Below the pieces are notes generated by a model. It did no database searches and was not told the origin of the DNA. It saw nothing but the letters and a program-made list of their open reading frames with translations. A DNA stretch of 64,000 nt from Bin87 sp965222895 (GTDB taxonomy: Bacteria; Chloroflexota; Dehalococcoidia; Lucifugimonadales; UBA3495): the NCBI GenBank assembly GCA_965222895.1, contig CBDCVB010000002.1, positions 930,001 through 994,000 on the forward strand. The letters run 5' to 3'. Every line of letters starts with the position of its first letter. Position 1 is the stretch's first letter. The position numbers and the translations under genes are program-made. Of this stretch, positions 35,823-44,924 are shown in pieces.

Positions 35823-36920
35823 TCAGGCAACCGGCAACTCCCGGCCCGTGTCCGACGCCTGCTTGATGGTATCAAGAAAGCGATGGAGGTCAACCGCGGT
35901 ATCGAATGTCGGCAGGCGGCTCTGCCCCGTGTTGATCGCCTCAGCGAACAGGGCATACAACTGCCCGACATTGAACGGATCGCCACGGGGAAAGTCGTCA
36001 GGTACGTACACGAAACGCTGCGGTATGATCAAGTCCTGCAATTCATGGCTCGCCTGTGCGCCTTGCACGCGCAGCATCTCGCCCCGTTGGGATGACACGC
36101 TCCCGGTGGTGACCAGCGTCCCTTCTCTACCGTAAATCTCCATGCGAAAGCCGCCGCCGGCCCAGGGAACAGACCCGACGTGTACCGACGCCGCCGCGCC
36201 GCGCTCCAGCTGCCCGGATACCCGCACGTTGTCCGGGGAGGTGACCTCCACATATTGCTGAGTGTCGGTCTCGTACCACTGCTGCACCTGGGTCGTGACC
36301 ATGCACGCCACGCGACTGAAATTGCCCAGCACGAACCGCAAGGCGTCAATCACGTGCCCGTTGGCGATGGTCAAGGTGTTTGCGCCCTGGCTGGCATCGC
36401 GCTGCCAAGTGTTGCTGGAATGGCGCTCCAAAGAGCCGTCGCGCATCGTGGTGACATGACAAGACAGCGCCTCGCCCACGTAACCGGCGTCGATCAGCTC
36501 CTTGACATATAGCAGTGCGGGGCTGACGCGAGATTGCAGACCCACCGCCGTCTGCACGCCTTTGGCTCGGGCAAGGGTCGCCAGTTCTTCGGCTTCGGCG
36601 GTAGTCCGGCCCAATGGCCACTCGGTCAAGACGTGCTTCCCGGCTTCAATGGCAGCCTTAGTTGGTTCATAATGGGATGGCACCCGCACTACCACCGCCA
36701 CCGCATCGATCTCCGGCGACGAGACCATTGTCCGGAAATCGTGAAAGGCGAGCTTCGCTCCAAAGGCTTGGCGCGCCTCTTCTGCGCTCTCAGGTCTGGT
36801 GGTGCAAACCGCAGTGAACTCAACATCAGGGCTGGCCAGTAGCGCCGGAAAGTGCGACTGCGAGGCCCAGGTAGAGTTTACGTTCGCGCCCACAAACCCC
36901 AGGCGAATCTTGTTTGCCAT
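35823..36920 (-). CDS. Gfo/Idh/MocA-family oxidoreductase
   Basis: A 365-residue NAD(P)-dependent dehydrogenase of the glucose-fructose oxidoreductase/inositol dehydrogenase family. N-terminal Rossmann start IRLGFVGANVNSTWA, the conserved lysine motif segment KHVLTEWPLGRTTAEAEEL (normal form 'EKPla', here EWPLG), and the C-terminal alpha/beta domain with the segment IANGHVIDALRFVLG. The dinucleotide loop GANVNS is diverged from GxGxxG. Probably acts on a sugar or cyclitol derivative. Upstream GGAG before ATG 36920. Confidence 0.88.
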   Translation of the reverse strand: MANKIRLGFVGANVNSTWASQSHFPALLASPDVEFTAVCTTRPESAEEARQAFGAKLAFHDFRTMVSSPEIDAVAVVVRVPSHYEPTKAAIEAGKHVLTEWPLGRTTAEAEELATLARAKGVQTAVGLQSRVSPALLYVKELIDAGYVGEALSCHVTTMRDGSLERHSSNTWQRDASQGANTLTIANGHVIDALRFVLGNFSRVACMVTTQVQQWYETDTQQYVEVTSPDNVRVSGQLERGAAASVHVGSVPWAGGGFRMEIYGREGTLVTTGSVSSQRGEMLRVQGAQASHELQDLIIPQRFVYVPDDFPRGDPFNVGQLYALFAEAINTGQSRLPTFDTAVDLHRFLDTIKQASDTGRELPVA

Positions 36921-37033
36921 AACGCAGGCTCCTCAAATGTAATCGCCACACTATAGCCGAATTGAAAGTCTACTCTCAACCGTGTAACTCAAAAAACCGC
37001 TATAACCGCGTTCCGGACGTTGAATCCACACGG

Positions 37034-37501
37034 CTAACCTCCGTCCACTTCGATGACACAGTCGCAGATGACGGCGGTGTTGCCGGGCAAGGCGGCCATG
37101 CCTGGCGCAGAGCGCGCATGGCGGCCCCGGTCGCCGTACAGGGCCACGAACAGGTCGGACGCGCCGTCCACCACCGCAGCCTGTTCGGTGAAGGACGGAT
37201 CGCTGTTGACCATGCCTACTACCTTGAGGATGCGCGTAACTCGGTCAAGGTCGCCCAGTTCCGCCTTCATCCTGGCCAGCAAGTTCAGGGCGGCCCATCG
37301 CGCCGCCTCGTAGCCTTGCTCCACGGTTAGTTCGGCCCCGAGCTTGCCCGATATGCGCTCTCCGGTGGCCATGCGGGAGCCCACTCCGGCCAGCCACATT
37401 ACGTTGCCGCTGCGGGTGATGGGCAGGTAATTGCCCACCGGATCGGGCGGCGGTGGTAGTTCGCAACTCAACTCGATCAGCTTATTTTCAACTTCGGCCA
37501 T
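37034..37501 (-). CDS. RidA/YjgF-family protein
   Basis: A 155-residue member of the RidA (Rid/YER057c/UK114) family, which deaminates reactive enamine/imine intermediates. Visible features: GNYLPITRSGNVMWLAGVG, EQGYEAARWAALNLLARMKAELGDL and the C-terminal PGNTAVICDCVIEVD. The Arg of the classic RidA active site is not in its usual place, so this may be another Rid subgroup. Start ATG 37501 has an AGGAGG site; longer upstream codons are not supported. Confidence 0.88.
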   Translation of the reverse strand: MAEVENKLIELSCELPPPPDPVGNYLPITRSGNVMWLAGVGSRMATGERISGKLGAELTVEQGYEAARWAALNLLARMKAELGDLDRVTRILKVVGMVNSDPSFTEQAAVVDGASDLFVALYGDRGRHARSAPGMAALPGNTAVICDCVIEVDGG

Positions 37502-37816
37502 CTTGATTTTACCTCCTGTCCTGACTCGCGGATGCGCTCTTCCAGCGGGTGAAAGACCCACCGGGGCAAAACGCACGTGTTGCCTACGCGATCCGAGTCG
37601 TTGGTTTCCGCGGTAATCACTTATTCCTACGGGCCAGTTACTGTGATACAACAGCGAGCCGCCGGGGCGCAATAACGATTGCTCGTTGGGTCGTTGGCGT
37701 CGGCATCAGCCAAGCGCCGGGCCGTTCGGGCATCGTTCAGCGCGCGGGGTTCGGAATGGCCCACACCCTACCATAATCTCAACGGGAGCCGGGAGCGGGC
37801 CCTTTTGCTCAACCCT

Positions 37817-37941
37817 CGTGCGTACCCACTTTGTCATTGCGAGGAGCATAGCGACGTGGCAATCTCGATGAGGTTGAACACACGCCGGCGAACCACCATT
37901 CCTACGGCGATGAGATTGCCACGCTACGCTCGCAATGACAG
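37817..37941. repeat. MITE-like palindromic repeat, copy 4
   Basis: About 125 bp beginning CGTGCGTACCCACTTT with the GTCATTGCGAGGAGCATAGC core and its complement at the right. The outer right terminus (AGTGGGTACGCG) is missing, so this copy is truncated. It lies in the 528-nt gap between ridA and the second GMC gene. Confidence 0.82.
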
Positions 37942-38029
37942 TTTTGCACAGCCTTATCAGTCGGGAAAGAGCCGGGGTGTTCGGACATACCGTGTACAAT
38001 GGCACAAACCGACGGAGGGAGCTATCTAC

Positions 38030-39583
38030 ATGAAGTACGACCACATAGTTGTCGGCGGCGGGACGGCCGGGTGCATCGTGGCGGCGCGGCTGTCTGAGGA
38101 TCCGGCGCGCTCGGTGCTGCTGCTGGAGGCCGGCCCCGACTTTCCCGACTTCGCTCAATTGCCCGATATGCTCAAACTGGGCTGGGGAACGGTGAACCTG
38201 GAGGCCCGCGCCGCCGGCGCACCCTATAACTGGTCCTTCACCGGCCGGGCCACACCGGAGCAGACGGCGCCGATGCCAGTGCCGCGCGGCAAGGTGCTGG
38301 GCGGCTCCAGCGCCATCAACGGCCAGACCTTCATCCGCGGCGCACCCGAGGACTTCGACAGCTGGGCCTCCTGGGGCAACGACGGCTGGGCGTACCTGGA
38401 CTGTCTGCCCTACTTCCGCAAGCTGGAGAACGACGCCGACTTTCACGACGACTTCCACGGCACCGACGGGCCGGTTCCAGTGCGGCATCACCAGCGCGCG
38501 ACTTGGCCGGTGGTGCAGGAAGCCTTTTTCCAGGCCGCCACCGCCGCAGGATACCCCTACAATCCCGACGTGAACCACCCGGAGGCCACCGGCGTCAGCC
38601 AGCGGGCCGAGAACAACATCGACGGCGTGCGGATGAGCATGGCCCTGGCCTACATTGACCCGGTGCGCCACCGTCTAAACCTCACCATCCGAGCCAACGT
38701 CCAGGCCAACCGTGTGGCGCTGGAAGACGGGCCGGAAGGCAAACGGGCGGTCGGCGTCGAGGTGGAGAGCGGCGATGAGAGGTTTGTGGTTGAAGGCGGC
38801 GAAATCATCCTGTGCGCCGGGGCGGTGGCCTCGCCGCAACTGCTGATGTTGTCGGGCCTCGGTCCCGCCGAACAGTTGGCGGCGCAGGGCATTCCGGTGG
38901 CGGTGGAATTGCCGGGCGTGGGACAGAATATGCGTGATCACCCCAATGTTTCGGTGCGTTTCAGCGTCAGGGAAGGCACACCCGAAGACCCCGACGCCAT
39001 GCGGGCGTTGCGCTTGCGCTACACCGCCACCGGTTCATCCACGCCCCACGATATGATAATCTCGCCGGCGTCGCTCAACACGGTGGTGCGGGCCGGCGAA
39101 AACCCCACCCACACCGTCAACTGCGGCCTGTACCTGGCGGCGGGACACGGAGAGCTGCGGCTGGTGTCCGCCGACCCGCATACGCCGCCCAGCATGGATT
39201 ACCGTTACCTGGAAGATGACTGGGACCGGGAGCGGCTGCGGGAGAGCGCCCGCCTCTGCGTGTCGCTGCTGCAACACAGCGCCTACGCCGGCATCATCGA
39301 AGAGATAACCGCTCCGACGCCGGCCGACCTGGAGGACGACGAGGCGCTGGACGGCTGGCTGCGCCGCAACATCAGCACGTCATACCACATCTCGGGCACC
39401 TGCAAGATGGGGCCAGCCAACGACCCAATGGCCGTCGTTGACCAGCAGTTGCGGGTGCGGGGCGTCTCCGGCCTCCGCGTCGCCGACGCCTCAATAATGC
39501 CCGACGTAGTGCGCGCCAACACCAACGTAACCACAATGATGATTGCCGAGCGCGTCGCAGACTTCATCAAAGCGAAGAATTGA
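38030..39583 (+). CDS. GMC-family FAD oxidoreductase
   Basis: A 517-residue paralogue of the GMC oxidoreductase at 8165-9712. ADP-binding IVVGGGTAGCIVAARLSED, GMC signature PRGKVLGGSSAINGQTF, and C-terminal YHISGTCKMGPANDP with the catalytic His. ATG 38030 has GGAGGG upstream, and upstream in-frame codons run through the MITE-like repeat, which rules out a longer protein. Substrate unknown. Confidence 0.94.
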   Translation: MKYDHIVVGGGTAGCIVAARLSEDPARSVLLLEAGPDFPDFAQLPDMLKLGWGTVNLEARAAGAPYNWSFTGRATPEQTAPMPVPRGKVLGGSSAINGQTFIRGAPEDFDSWASWGNDGWAYLDCLPYFRKLENDADFHDDFHGTDGPVPVRHHQRATWPVVQEAFFQAATAAGYPYNPDVNHPEATGVSQRAENNIDGVRMSMALAYIDPVRHRLNLTIRANVQANRVALEDGPEGKRAVGVEVESGDERFVVEGGEIILCAGAVASPQLLMLSGLGPAEQLAAQGIPVAVELPGVGQNMRDHPNVSVRFSVREGTPEDPDAMRALRLRYTATGSSTPHDMIISPASLNTVVRAGENPTHTVNCGLYLAAGHGELRLVSADPHTPPSMDYRYLEDDWDRERLRESARLCVSLLQHSAYAGIIEEITAPTPADLEDDEALDGWLRRNISTSYHISGTCKMGPANDPMAVVDQQLRVRGVSGLRVADASIMPDVVRANTNVTTMMIAERVADFIKAKN

Positions 39584-39646
39584 ACGCAGAGGGCGTCAAA
39601 AATCCCCTATCCCGAAGCGGGACGTTGTTGCATGTGAACGTGCGCG

Positions 39647-40780
39647 TCACGCCGGTATGCCTCGGCGCATCCGAGGTCCGGTTCGTTGATGTCGGTATTG
39701 CCGCAGCCAACCGGCCAGGCGCACCGATAGCTTGGCCAGGCCCAATGCGAAACCGCCGCGATGGTGGAACCGCACCGATTTGGCAAAGGCTGGCGCGCTG
39801 GCATTTAAATCGGGCGTCAGCACGCGCTCCCGGAATTCATGCACCAGGCCGGGTTCTGCGGTGGATAGCACGACTTCCTGCTGCACTTCGTAACCAACGA
39901 AGTCGAAATTGTAACTACCCAGAATTAGCCGGTTGTCATCGATCAGAATGGCCTTCAGGTGGGACATTTTGGGTTCGTATAGCCGGATTTCCAGTTGGGA
40001 ACCGGCGGCGGTTTTGAACAGCGCCTGCTGCATGATGGGTTTGTTGTTCCCGGCGGGGTTGATGATGCGCACCCGCACCGACTCGTCCATCCCCGCCAGG
40101 CGCTCCAGCAGGGGACTCGACACATAGGGCGAAATGACGTCGATTGATTTTCTGGCCGCGGTAATTTCATCAAAGAGCCGCTCGAAGCCGGATTGAGTGC
40201 GCCGACCGTCCAGGTAGTACAGTCGTCCGCAGGGTATTTCTTGAGTTGATGACTGGTTGACGCCGGCAATGGTCTGATGGAAGTCCGCCGCCAGGGATTC
40301 TACCAGCGGGGGGCATTTTGTTTGCAGCATGAGGTCGTGCCACGAGAAGTTGTGCTCGCTGAAATTGATGCCGCCCAGAAATGCCGTGTCGTCCACGACC
40401 ATCATTTTTTTGTGGTTGCGCAGAGGATATTTTTGTCCCAGGACACCCATTGGGTTGGTGACGACAATTCGCACACCGTCCCGCTCCTGATTACGCAGCA
40501 ATTTGCGGGTATCGCGCACTTCCTGTCGGAAGCCGGAGTCGGTTAGAAAACGGCTGCCGAATACCAGGTTGTCGCTAATTTTGGCTCTTGAGAATGCGTC
40601 GACGCAAAGGATTTTTTCGCGCGCCGGCGAACGGGTCAGCGCATCCCAAAAACGGCGGCCGACGCTGTCCATCTCGAAGGTCATCACCTGAATGAGAACC
40701 CGGCGGCGGGCTTGCAGGACGGTCGTTTCAATGGAGGCGCAAAACTCCTCGGAATCGACCAGCAAAGCAGAATTGTGCAA
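39647..40780 (-). CDS. Phospholipase D-like protein (cardiolipin synthase-like)
   Basis: A 377-residue protein with two HKD motifs: H123-K-K125 with Asp130/131 in RNHKKMMVVDD and H274-L-K276 with Asp281/282 in SHLKAILIDD, each followed by a Gly-rich strand and Asn (GGINFSEHN; GSYNFD). Two HKD motifs pair to form one active site for phosphodiester transfer. No N-terminal membrane helices, unlike classical cardiolipin synthase, so a cytosolic or peripheral phosphatidyltransferase/nuclease role is possible. Confidence 0.9.
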   Translation of the reverse strand: MHNSALLVDSEEFCASIETTVLQARRRVLIQVMTFEMDSVGRRFWDALTRSPAREKILCVDAFSRAKISDNLVFGSRFLTDSGFRQEVRDTRKLLRNQERDGVRIVVTNPMGVLGQKYPLRNHKKMMVVDDTAFLGGINFSEHNFSWHDLMLQTKCPPLVESLAADFHQTIAGVNQSSTQEIPCGRLYYLDGRRTQSGFERLFDEITAARKSIDVISPYVSSPLLERLAGMDESVRVRIINPAGNNKPIMQQALFKTAAGSQLEIRLYEPKMSHLKAILIDDNRLILGSYNFDFVGYEVQQEVVLSTAEPGLVHEFRERVLTPDLNASAPAFAKSVRFHHRGGFALGLAKLSVRLAGWLRQYRHQRTGPRMRRGIPA

Positions 40781-40826
40781 CAGAAAATGGCCGGCGGTTG
40801 GGAATTGGGGCTATTGGGAATTGCGG

Positions 40827-41819
40827 CTAGCGGGATGGGAAACGCGCGGTCAGGATGTCGGCGATGAGCCGGGCGGCGACCTGCACTGTCAAGTCGGACA
40901 CATCGTAGGGCGGGGCAACCTCCACCACGTCGAAGGCCACGAGATTGGCGCGGGCGACGAGCGCGGTGAGGCAACGGCGGGTTTCCTCGTAAAAGAGCCC
41001 GCCAACCTCCGGCGTGCCGGTGCCCGGCGCCTGAGTCGGGTCCAGCACATCCACGTCAAAGGTGATGTAGAGGTTGGGCCCGGTGGCGATGCTGGCGGCG
41101 ACTTCTTCCGGGCTGCGCTGGCGGAACTGTCGGGTGGTTATGACGGCGTTGCCGTGGCTCATGGCGTCTTCATAGGGCGTGCGCCGCACGCTGCGGATAC
41201 CGATGGACGTGATGCTCCCAACGTGTGCCAATTCGTGGCAACGGCGTATCGGGCTACCGTGAGTGAGCATGGCGCCGTTGTAATGGTGGGTGTAATCCAG
41301 GTGGGCATCAAAATGCACAATGTCCAGTGGAGCGAAGCGGGACAAGCCGGCCACCGCTGGAAACGTGATGGCGTGGTCGCCGCCGAGGATGACGGGCAGC
41401 GCGCCCCGACCGGCGATGCGCTCGACCGTAGCGGCGAGCCTGGTGAAGTTGTGCACTACGTCAGCAGCGGTTACGAACACGTTGCCGCAATCGGCCATGG
41501 TGACGCCCCGGAGCAACTCATCGCCGGCATCAGCGTCGAAGAAACCCTCAGCGTCTTTGCCGGCGCCGTAGGGGTCGGCGTAGGAATAAGCGCGGGGAGC
41601 ATCGCGCAATGCGTCTGGGCCGTAACGCGCGCCGGGTCGGCCCAGCGTGCCCTGGTCGAAAGGCATCCCCAGGAATGCTACATCGGCGGTAAGGTCATCA
41701 ATATCGGCGCAGAGCGGCGCACGAAACATGGTGCGCGGTCGCACGTCCACCGGCGGAGCTTCTCCTGCCGGAGCGTCAGGCAGGTATTGTGGCCCGATAT
41801 TGTACTGGTCAGCGGTCAT
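40827..41819 (-). CDS. Agmatinase/arginase-family ureohydrolase
   Basis: A 330-residue binuclear manganese ureohydrolase that releases urea from a guanidino compound. Metal motifs: GGDHAITFP, DIVHFDAHLDYT, and ITFDVDVLDPTQAPGTGTPE. Start ATG 41819 gives MTADQYNIG. With urease in the same genome, urea produced here could feed nitrogen supply, but substrate (agmatine, guanidinobutyrate, other) cannot be resolved. Ends 46 nt before the start of the phospholipase D-like gene on the same strand. Confidence 0.93.
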   Translation of the reverse strand: MTADQYNIGPQYLPDAPAGEAPPVDVRPRTMFRAPLCADIDDLTADVAFLGMPFDQGTLGRPGARYGPDALRDAPRAYSYADPYGAGKDAEGFFDADAGDELLRGVTMADCGNVFVTAADVVHNFTRLAATVERIAGRGALPVILGGDHAITFPAVAGLSRFAPLDIVHFDAHLDYTHHYNGAMLTHGSPIRRCHELAHVGSITSIGIRSVRRTPYEDAMSHGNAVITTRQFRQRSPEEVAASIATGPNLYITFDVDVLDPTQAPGTGTPEVGGLFYEETRRCLTALVARANLVAFDVVEVAPPYDVSDLTVQVAARLIADILTARFPSR

Positions 41820-41978
41820 GGCAATTTCGACCCTATGATGGCAGCGTCGCGTGCGGTCAGGAGCAGGGCAACCCACACCTGAACATTTTGATTATACTTG
41901 ACTACCGCCGGGGAATATTATCGATGGAGATATGGGACGACAACTTACGCATCAAGGACCAGGAAAGGAGATGAGGCG

Positions 41979-42749
41979 ATGGCGCGACTAGAGGAATACG
42001 CTAACCGATTTCAATTCGTCAAGTTGGAACGGGACGACGGCATTTTGCAGATGACACTCCACAGCGACGGCGATACCCTGCAATGGGGCTCCGGGCCGCA
42101 CACTGAACTGCCGGAGGTATTTCATACCGTGGGCACGGATCCTGAAACGAAGGTAATTATTATGACGGGCGCCGGCGACGGGTTCACCGGGCCGGCGGGC
42201 AGCAGCGCCACGGTGCCGCGCCGCACTCCCGAACAGTGGGATGCCACCTTTTGGGAGGGCAAGCACCTGCTCGGCAACCTGCTGAACATCGAGGTGCCGA
42301 TTATCGCCGCCGTCAACGGGCCGGCGCTGCGGCATTCTGAATTGCCCTTGATGAGCGACATCGTGCTGTCGGCCCCGCACACCACGTTTCAGGACTCCGG
42401 GCATTTTATGAGCGGCCTGACGCCGGGCGACGGGATGCACATCATTTATCCATTGCTGATGGGCCTGAATCGGGGCCGATACTTCCTGCTGACCGGTCAG
42501 ATGCTGGACGCGGCCAAAGCGCAGGAACTTGGGCTGGTGGCTGAAGTGCTGCCGGCGGAAGACCTGTTGCCGCGTGCGTGGGAACTGGCCCGCCAGCTCG
42601 CCCAGCAACCACGCCTGGTGCTCCGATACTCTCGGGTGTTGCTGGTTCACAAGTTGAAACAGGAACTGCACGACCTGTTGGGATACGGGTTGGCGCTGGA
42701 AGGATTGGGTTCCGGTCAGGATTATCTCGACCGAGGGCAGGGCAGGTAG
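41979..42749 (+). CDS. Enoyl-CoA hydratase/isomerase-family protein
   Basis: A 256-residue crotonase-fold protein. The oxyanion-hole strands are seen in VIIMTGAGDGFTGPAG and IIAAVNGPALRHSELPLMSDIVLSA; the usual catalytic Glu of hydratases is not obvious (GLTPGDGMHIIYPLLMG has Asp/Gly there). So it may be a hydrolase or lyase variant rather than a true hydratase. ATG 41979 is preceded by AGGAGATGAGG. Confidence 0.88.
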   Translation: MARLEEYANRFQFVKLERDDGILQMTLHSDGDTLQWGSGPHTELPEVFHTVGTDPETKVIIMTGAGDGFTGPAGSSATVPRRTPEQWDATFWEGKHLLGNLLNIEVPIIAAVNGPALRHSELPLMSDIVLSAPHTTFQDSGHFMSGLTPGDGMHIIYPLLMGLNRGRYFLLTGQMLDAAKAQELGLVAEVLPAEDLLPRAWELARQLAQQPRLVLRYSRVLLVHKLKQELHDLLGYGLALEGLGSGQDYLDRGQGR

Positions 42750-42758
42750 CGAGCCTTT

Positions 42759-43130
42759 TCACACCGCTGGCAGCTCCTCAATCGCAATGTTTCCACCGGG
42801 AGTCATATCAATGGTGATACGGCTCCCGGCGAGCAGGTTGGCGCTGGCCAGATATTCGTTTTCCGACTCCAGAACATTGACCCTTCTAAACTGACCGTGC
42901 CAGACTACCTCCGCAACGTAACGGTTGAATGTTTCCGGCCTTTCATTCGCCAGCAGCATCGTCATCTCTCCGCGCTGTGCCAAACCAAGCAGCCGGATGG
43001 TCGCTCTTGGCAACATCAGCTCGGCCCCCTCAAAACCGGTGTCAGTGACCGTTTCCCACTGGCTGTTGCTGCCCCTCAGCTGAATAGGTATAACGGCCTC
43101 GCAATTTTCGTTAACCACTCCCCTAATCAT
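42759..43130 (-). CDS. Clan AA aspartic protease-like protein
   Basis: A 123-residue single-domain protein with the retropepsin-like motif VTDTGFEGAELMLP (D-T-G active-site triad) preceded by an IPIQLRG strand. Such small clan AA proteases would act as dimers. The start overlaps the preceding gene's stop by 4 nt (43127-43130), so the two are translationally coupled. Confidence 0.82.
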   Translation of the reverse strand: MIRGVVNENCEAVIPIQLRGSNSQWETVTDTGFEGAELMLPRATIRLLGLAQRGEMTMLLANERPETFNRYVAEVVWHGQFRRVNVLESENEYLASANLLAGSRITIDMTPGGNIAIEELPAV

Positions 43131-43387
43131 GCCAGTCCTTGCCGCTCTCGCCGCAATTTGCCAACATACGGGTAGCCGATACGGAACGCGTATTCATAGG
43201 CCCCAGGCTGGCGGGCTTGAAGCCGGTTGGAGGCTTCCAGCAAGTCGGCGCCGATTGCATAGTCGCGGGACTGCACGTCCAGAACCAGAATCTTGCCCTT
43301 TTCCGTGGCCAGCAATTTGGGGAGTAGCTCCGTTTCGTAAATGGCGTCCGCCAGCGCTCTGTTGCCACCCGGCACAGCGTCACTCAT
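43127..43387 (-). CDS. Small protein coupled to the aspartic protease-like gene
   Basis: An 86-residue protein (MSDAVPGGNRALADAIY...) that I cannot place in a family. It is charged and helical, without membrane segments. GAGGTGAG lies upstream of ATG 43387. Tight coupling to the clan AA protease suggests a substrate, chaperone or toxin-antitoxin-like partner, but no function can be named. Confidence 0.7.
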   Translation of the reverse strand: MSDAVPGGNRALADAIYETELLPKLLATEKGKILVLDVQSRDYAIGADLLEASNRLQARQPGAYEYAFRIGYPYVGKLRRERQGLA

Positions 43388-43535
43388 AACTCACCTCTCC
43401 TTCGTTTATGACCCATCCGTAAAAAACACGTCGCCGCAGGGGTACTTCGATACCCGGTTCGATAGTGGAGCTCCTGCGGCGAGATGGTGGCGACCGCCCT
43501 GGCGTGGGCCTTGGGTTGTGAGGCTGGAATCAGAG

Positions 43536-43686
43536 CCTCACGCGTACCCACTTTAATCTGTCATTGCGAGGAGCGTAGCGACGTGGCAATCTCGATGAGG
43601 TTAAACACACGCCGGCGAACCGCCGTTGCTACGACAGCGAGATTGCCGCGCTACGCTCGCAATGACAAGGGTGGGTACGCGTGAGG
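43536..43686. repeat. MITE-like palindromic repeat, copy 5, with 8-bp target duplication
   Basis: 151 bp with perfect 16-bp termini CCTCACGCGTACCCAC / GTGGGTACGCGTGAGG. Flanked by direct repeats AATCAGAG at 43528-43535 and 43687-43694, which shows that it moved as a unit. The core matches the other copies. Clearest boundaries of the family. Confidence 0.9.
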
Positions 43687-43696
43687 AATCAGAGCC

Positions 43697-43851
43697 TGTT
43701 GACAATTAGCAAACCAACCCGTCCCTCCTGCGAAAGCAGGAGTCCAGTGCGGGTATTATGGAAGAATCAGTATCCTATTTGACGAGTTCGGTGATTAACG
43801 ACTGCGGCCACTGGATTCCCGCTCTCGCGGGCATGACGGTATTTGTCGACA
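43697..43851. repeat. Second dispersed palindromic element
   Basis: About 155 bp with imperfect termini TGTTGACAAT / ATTTGTCGACA. Inside are a short hairpin TCCTGC-GAAA-GCAGGA (43726-43741) and the block CCACTGGATTCCCGCTCTCGCGGGCATGAC, complementary in part to GTCCAGTG upstream. The left end (CAGAGCCTGTTGACAAT..GCAAACCAA) recurs at 54750-54777. It fills the space between copy 5 and the metallo-beta-lactamase gene. Confidence 0.6.
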
Positions 43852-43855
43852 CACC

Positions 43856-44692
43856 CTAGATGGCTTGCCAGTAGCGCTTGCCTTGCAGCGTTACAATCTT
43901 GCCGAAGCCGGGAGCGGGCAGGTGGACAGCGGCGACGGGTAGCCCCTCGCTTTCCAGGCGGTCCAGCACCGTCTGCCGGGTGGAAATTGCCAGGTCGGGT
44001 ATGATGTCGGCGCGGGAAGCCCAGTCGGTCTGCTGAATCTGCGCCGTGTTGTGCAGCACGTCGCCCAGGATCATGCCGCGTTCGCCGCCGGAGTTGATCA
44101 TAATGCTCATGTGGCCGGGCGTGTGGCCGGGCGTGGGCAGCGTGGTCAGCTCGCTGGTGATGCTGAACTCACCTTCCATCCACTCAACGAGACCCATTTC
44201 GGCGATGGGCCAGACGCAATCGGGGGCGTTGGGGAAACGGTCGGGTTGGAGGGCCGGGTCGTGGCTGGCCTCGTAATCCGCCTTGCTGAAGTAATACCGG
44301 GCGTTGGGGAAGGTGGGCGTTAGTGTATTGCCTTCGTCGCGCACGGTGTTCCAGCCCACGTGGTCGCGGTGCAGGTGGGTCATCACTACGGCGTCGATGT
44401 CGCTGGGGGAAACGCCGTTGCGAGCCATGTCATCCAGCAGCTCCCCCCAGGGAGTTTCGGGGGTTTCTTTGGCGCCCAGGCCGGTGTCAATCACGATGGT
44501 TTTGCCGTCGGAACGCAGCAGGAAACAGGCCAGGTTGAAGCTGACCTTGCGGTCGGGCGTAAGGTGGTCGTGAAAAGGCTCCCATTGCTCAGCCGGTATG
44601 TCGGGGAAGAAGTTGCAGACATCAAATTCCAGGATACCGTCAGACAATGAAGAAATCTCCACGTTGCCGATGGTAAGTTTGCTTGCGGTCAT
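43856..44692 (-). CDS. Metallo-beta-lactamase-fold hydrolase
   Basis: A 278-residue MBL-fold protein. The zinc motif HLHRDHVG (HxHxDH) with downstream His in TPGHTPGHMSI and Asp in LGDVLHN marks a dinuclear zinc hydrolase, closest in look to N-acyl homoserine lactonase/AttM-type or related esterases. Start ATG 44692 has GGGAC upstream. No signal peptide, so it is cytosolic. Confidence 0.9.
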   Translation of the reverse strand: MTASKLTIGNVEISSLSDGILEFDVCNFFPDIPAEQWEPFHDHLTPDRKVSFNLACFLLRSDGKTIVIDTGLGAKETPETPWGELLDDMARNGVSPSDIDAVVMTHLHRDHVGWNTVRDEGNTLTPTFPNARYYFSKADYEASHDPALQPDRFPNAPDCVWPIAEMGLVEWMEGEFSITSELTTLPTPGHTPGHMSIMINSGGERGMILGDVLHNTAQIQQTDWASRADIIPDLAISTRQTVLDRLESEGLPVAAVHLPAPGFGKIVTLQGKRYWQAI

Positions 44693-44924
44693 AGTCCCTC
44701 CGGATGCGGTTGATTGCCGGCATTCTACCATCTGCCCGGTTTGGGTCGGAGCGCGGAGGTTTTCCACGTGGATTGTTGTTTAGCCCTGGAGGTTATGGGT
44801 GATGCGTTGCCTATCGGAATCCGTTGGGCTATTCTTTTGGCTACGCATTGAGACGCGCTCGTACCGGCTAACCACCGGGTGAACGCTGTTGCATATCGAA
44901 GACCGATGAAAGGAGAATAATCCG

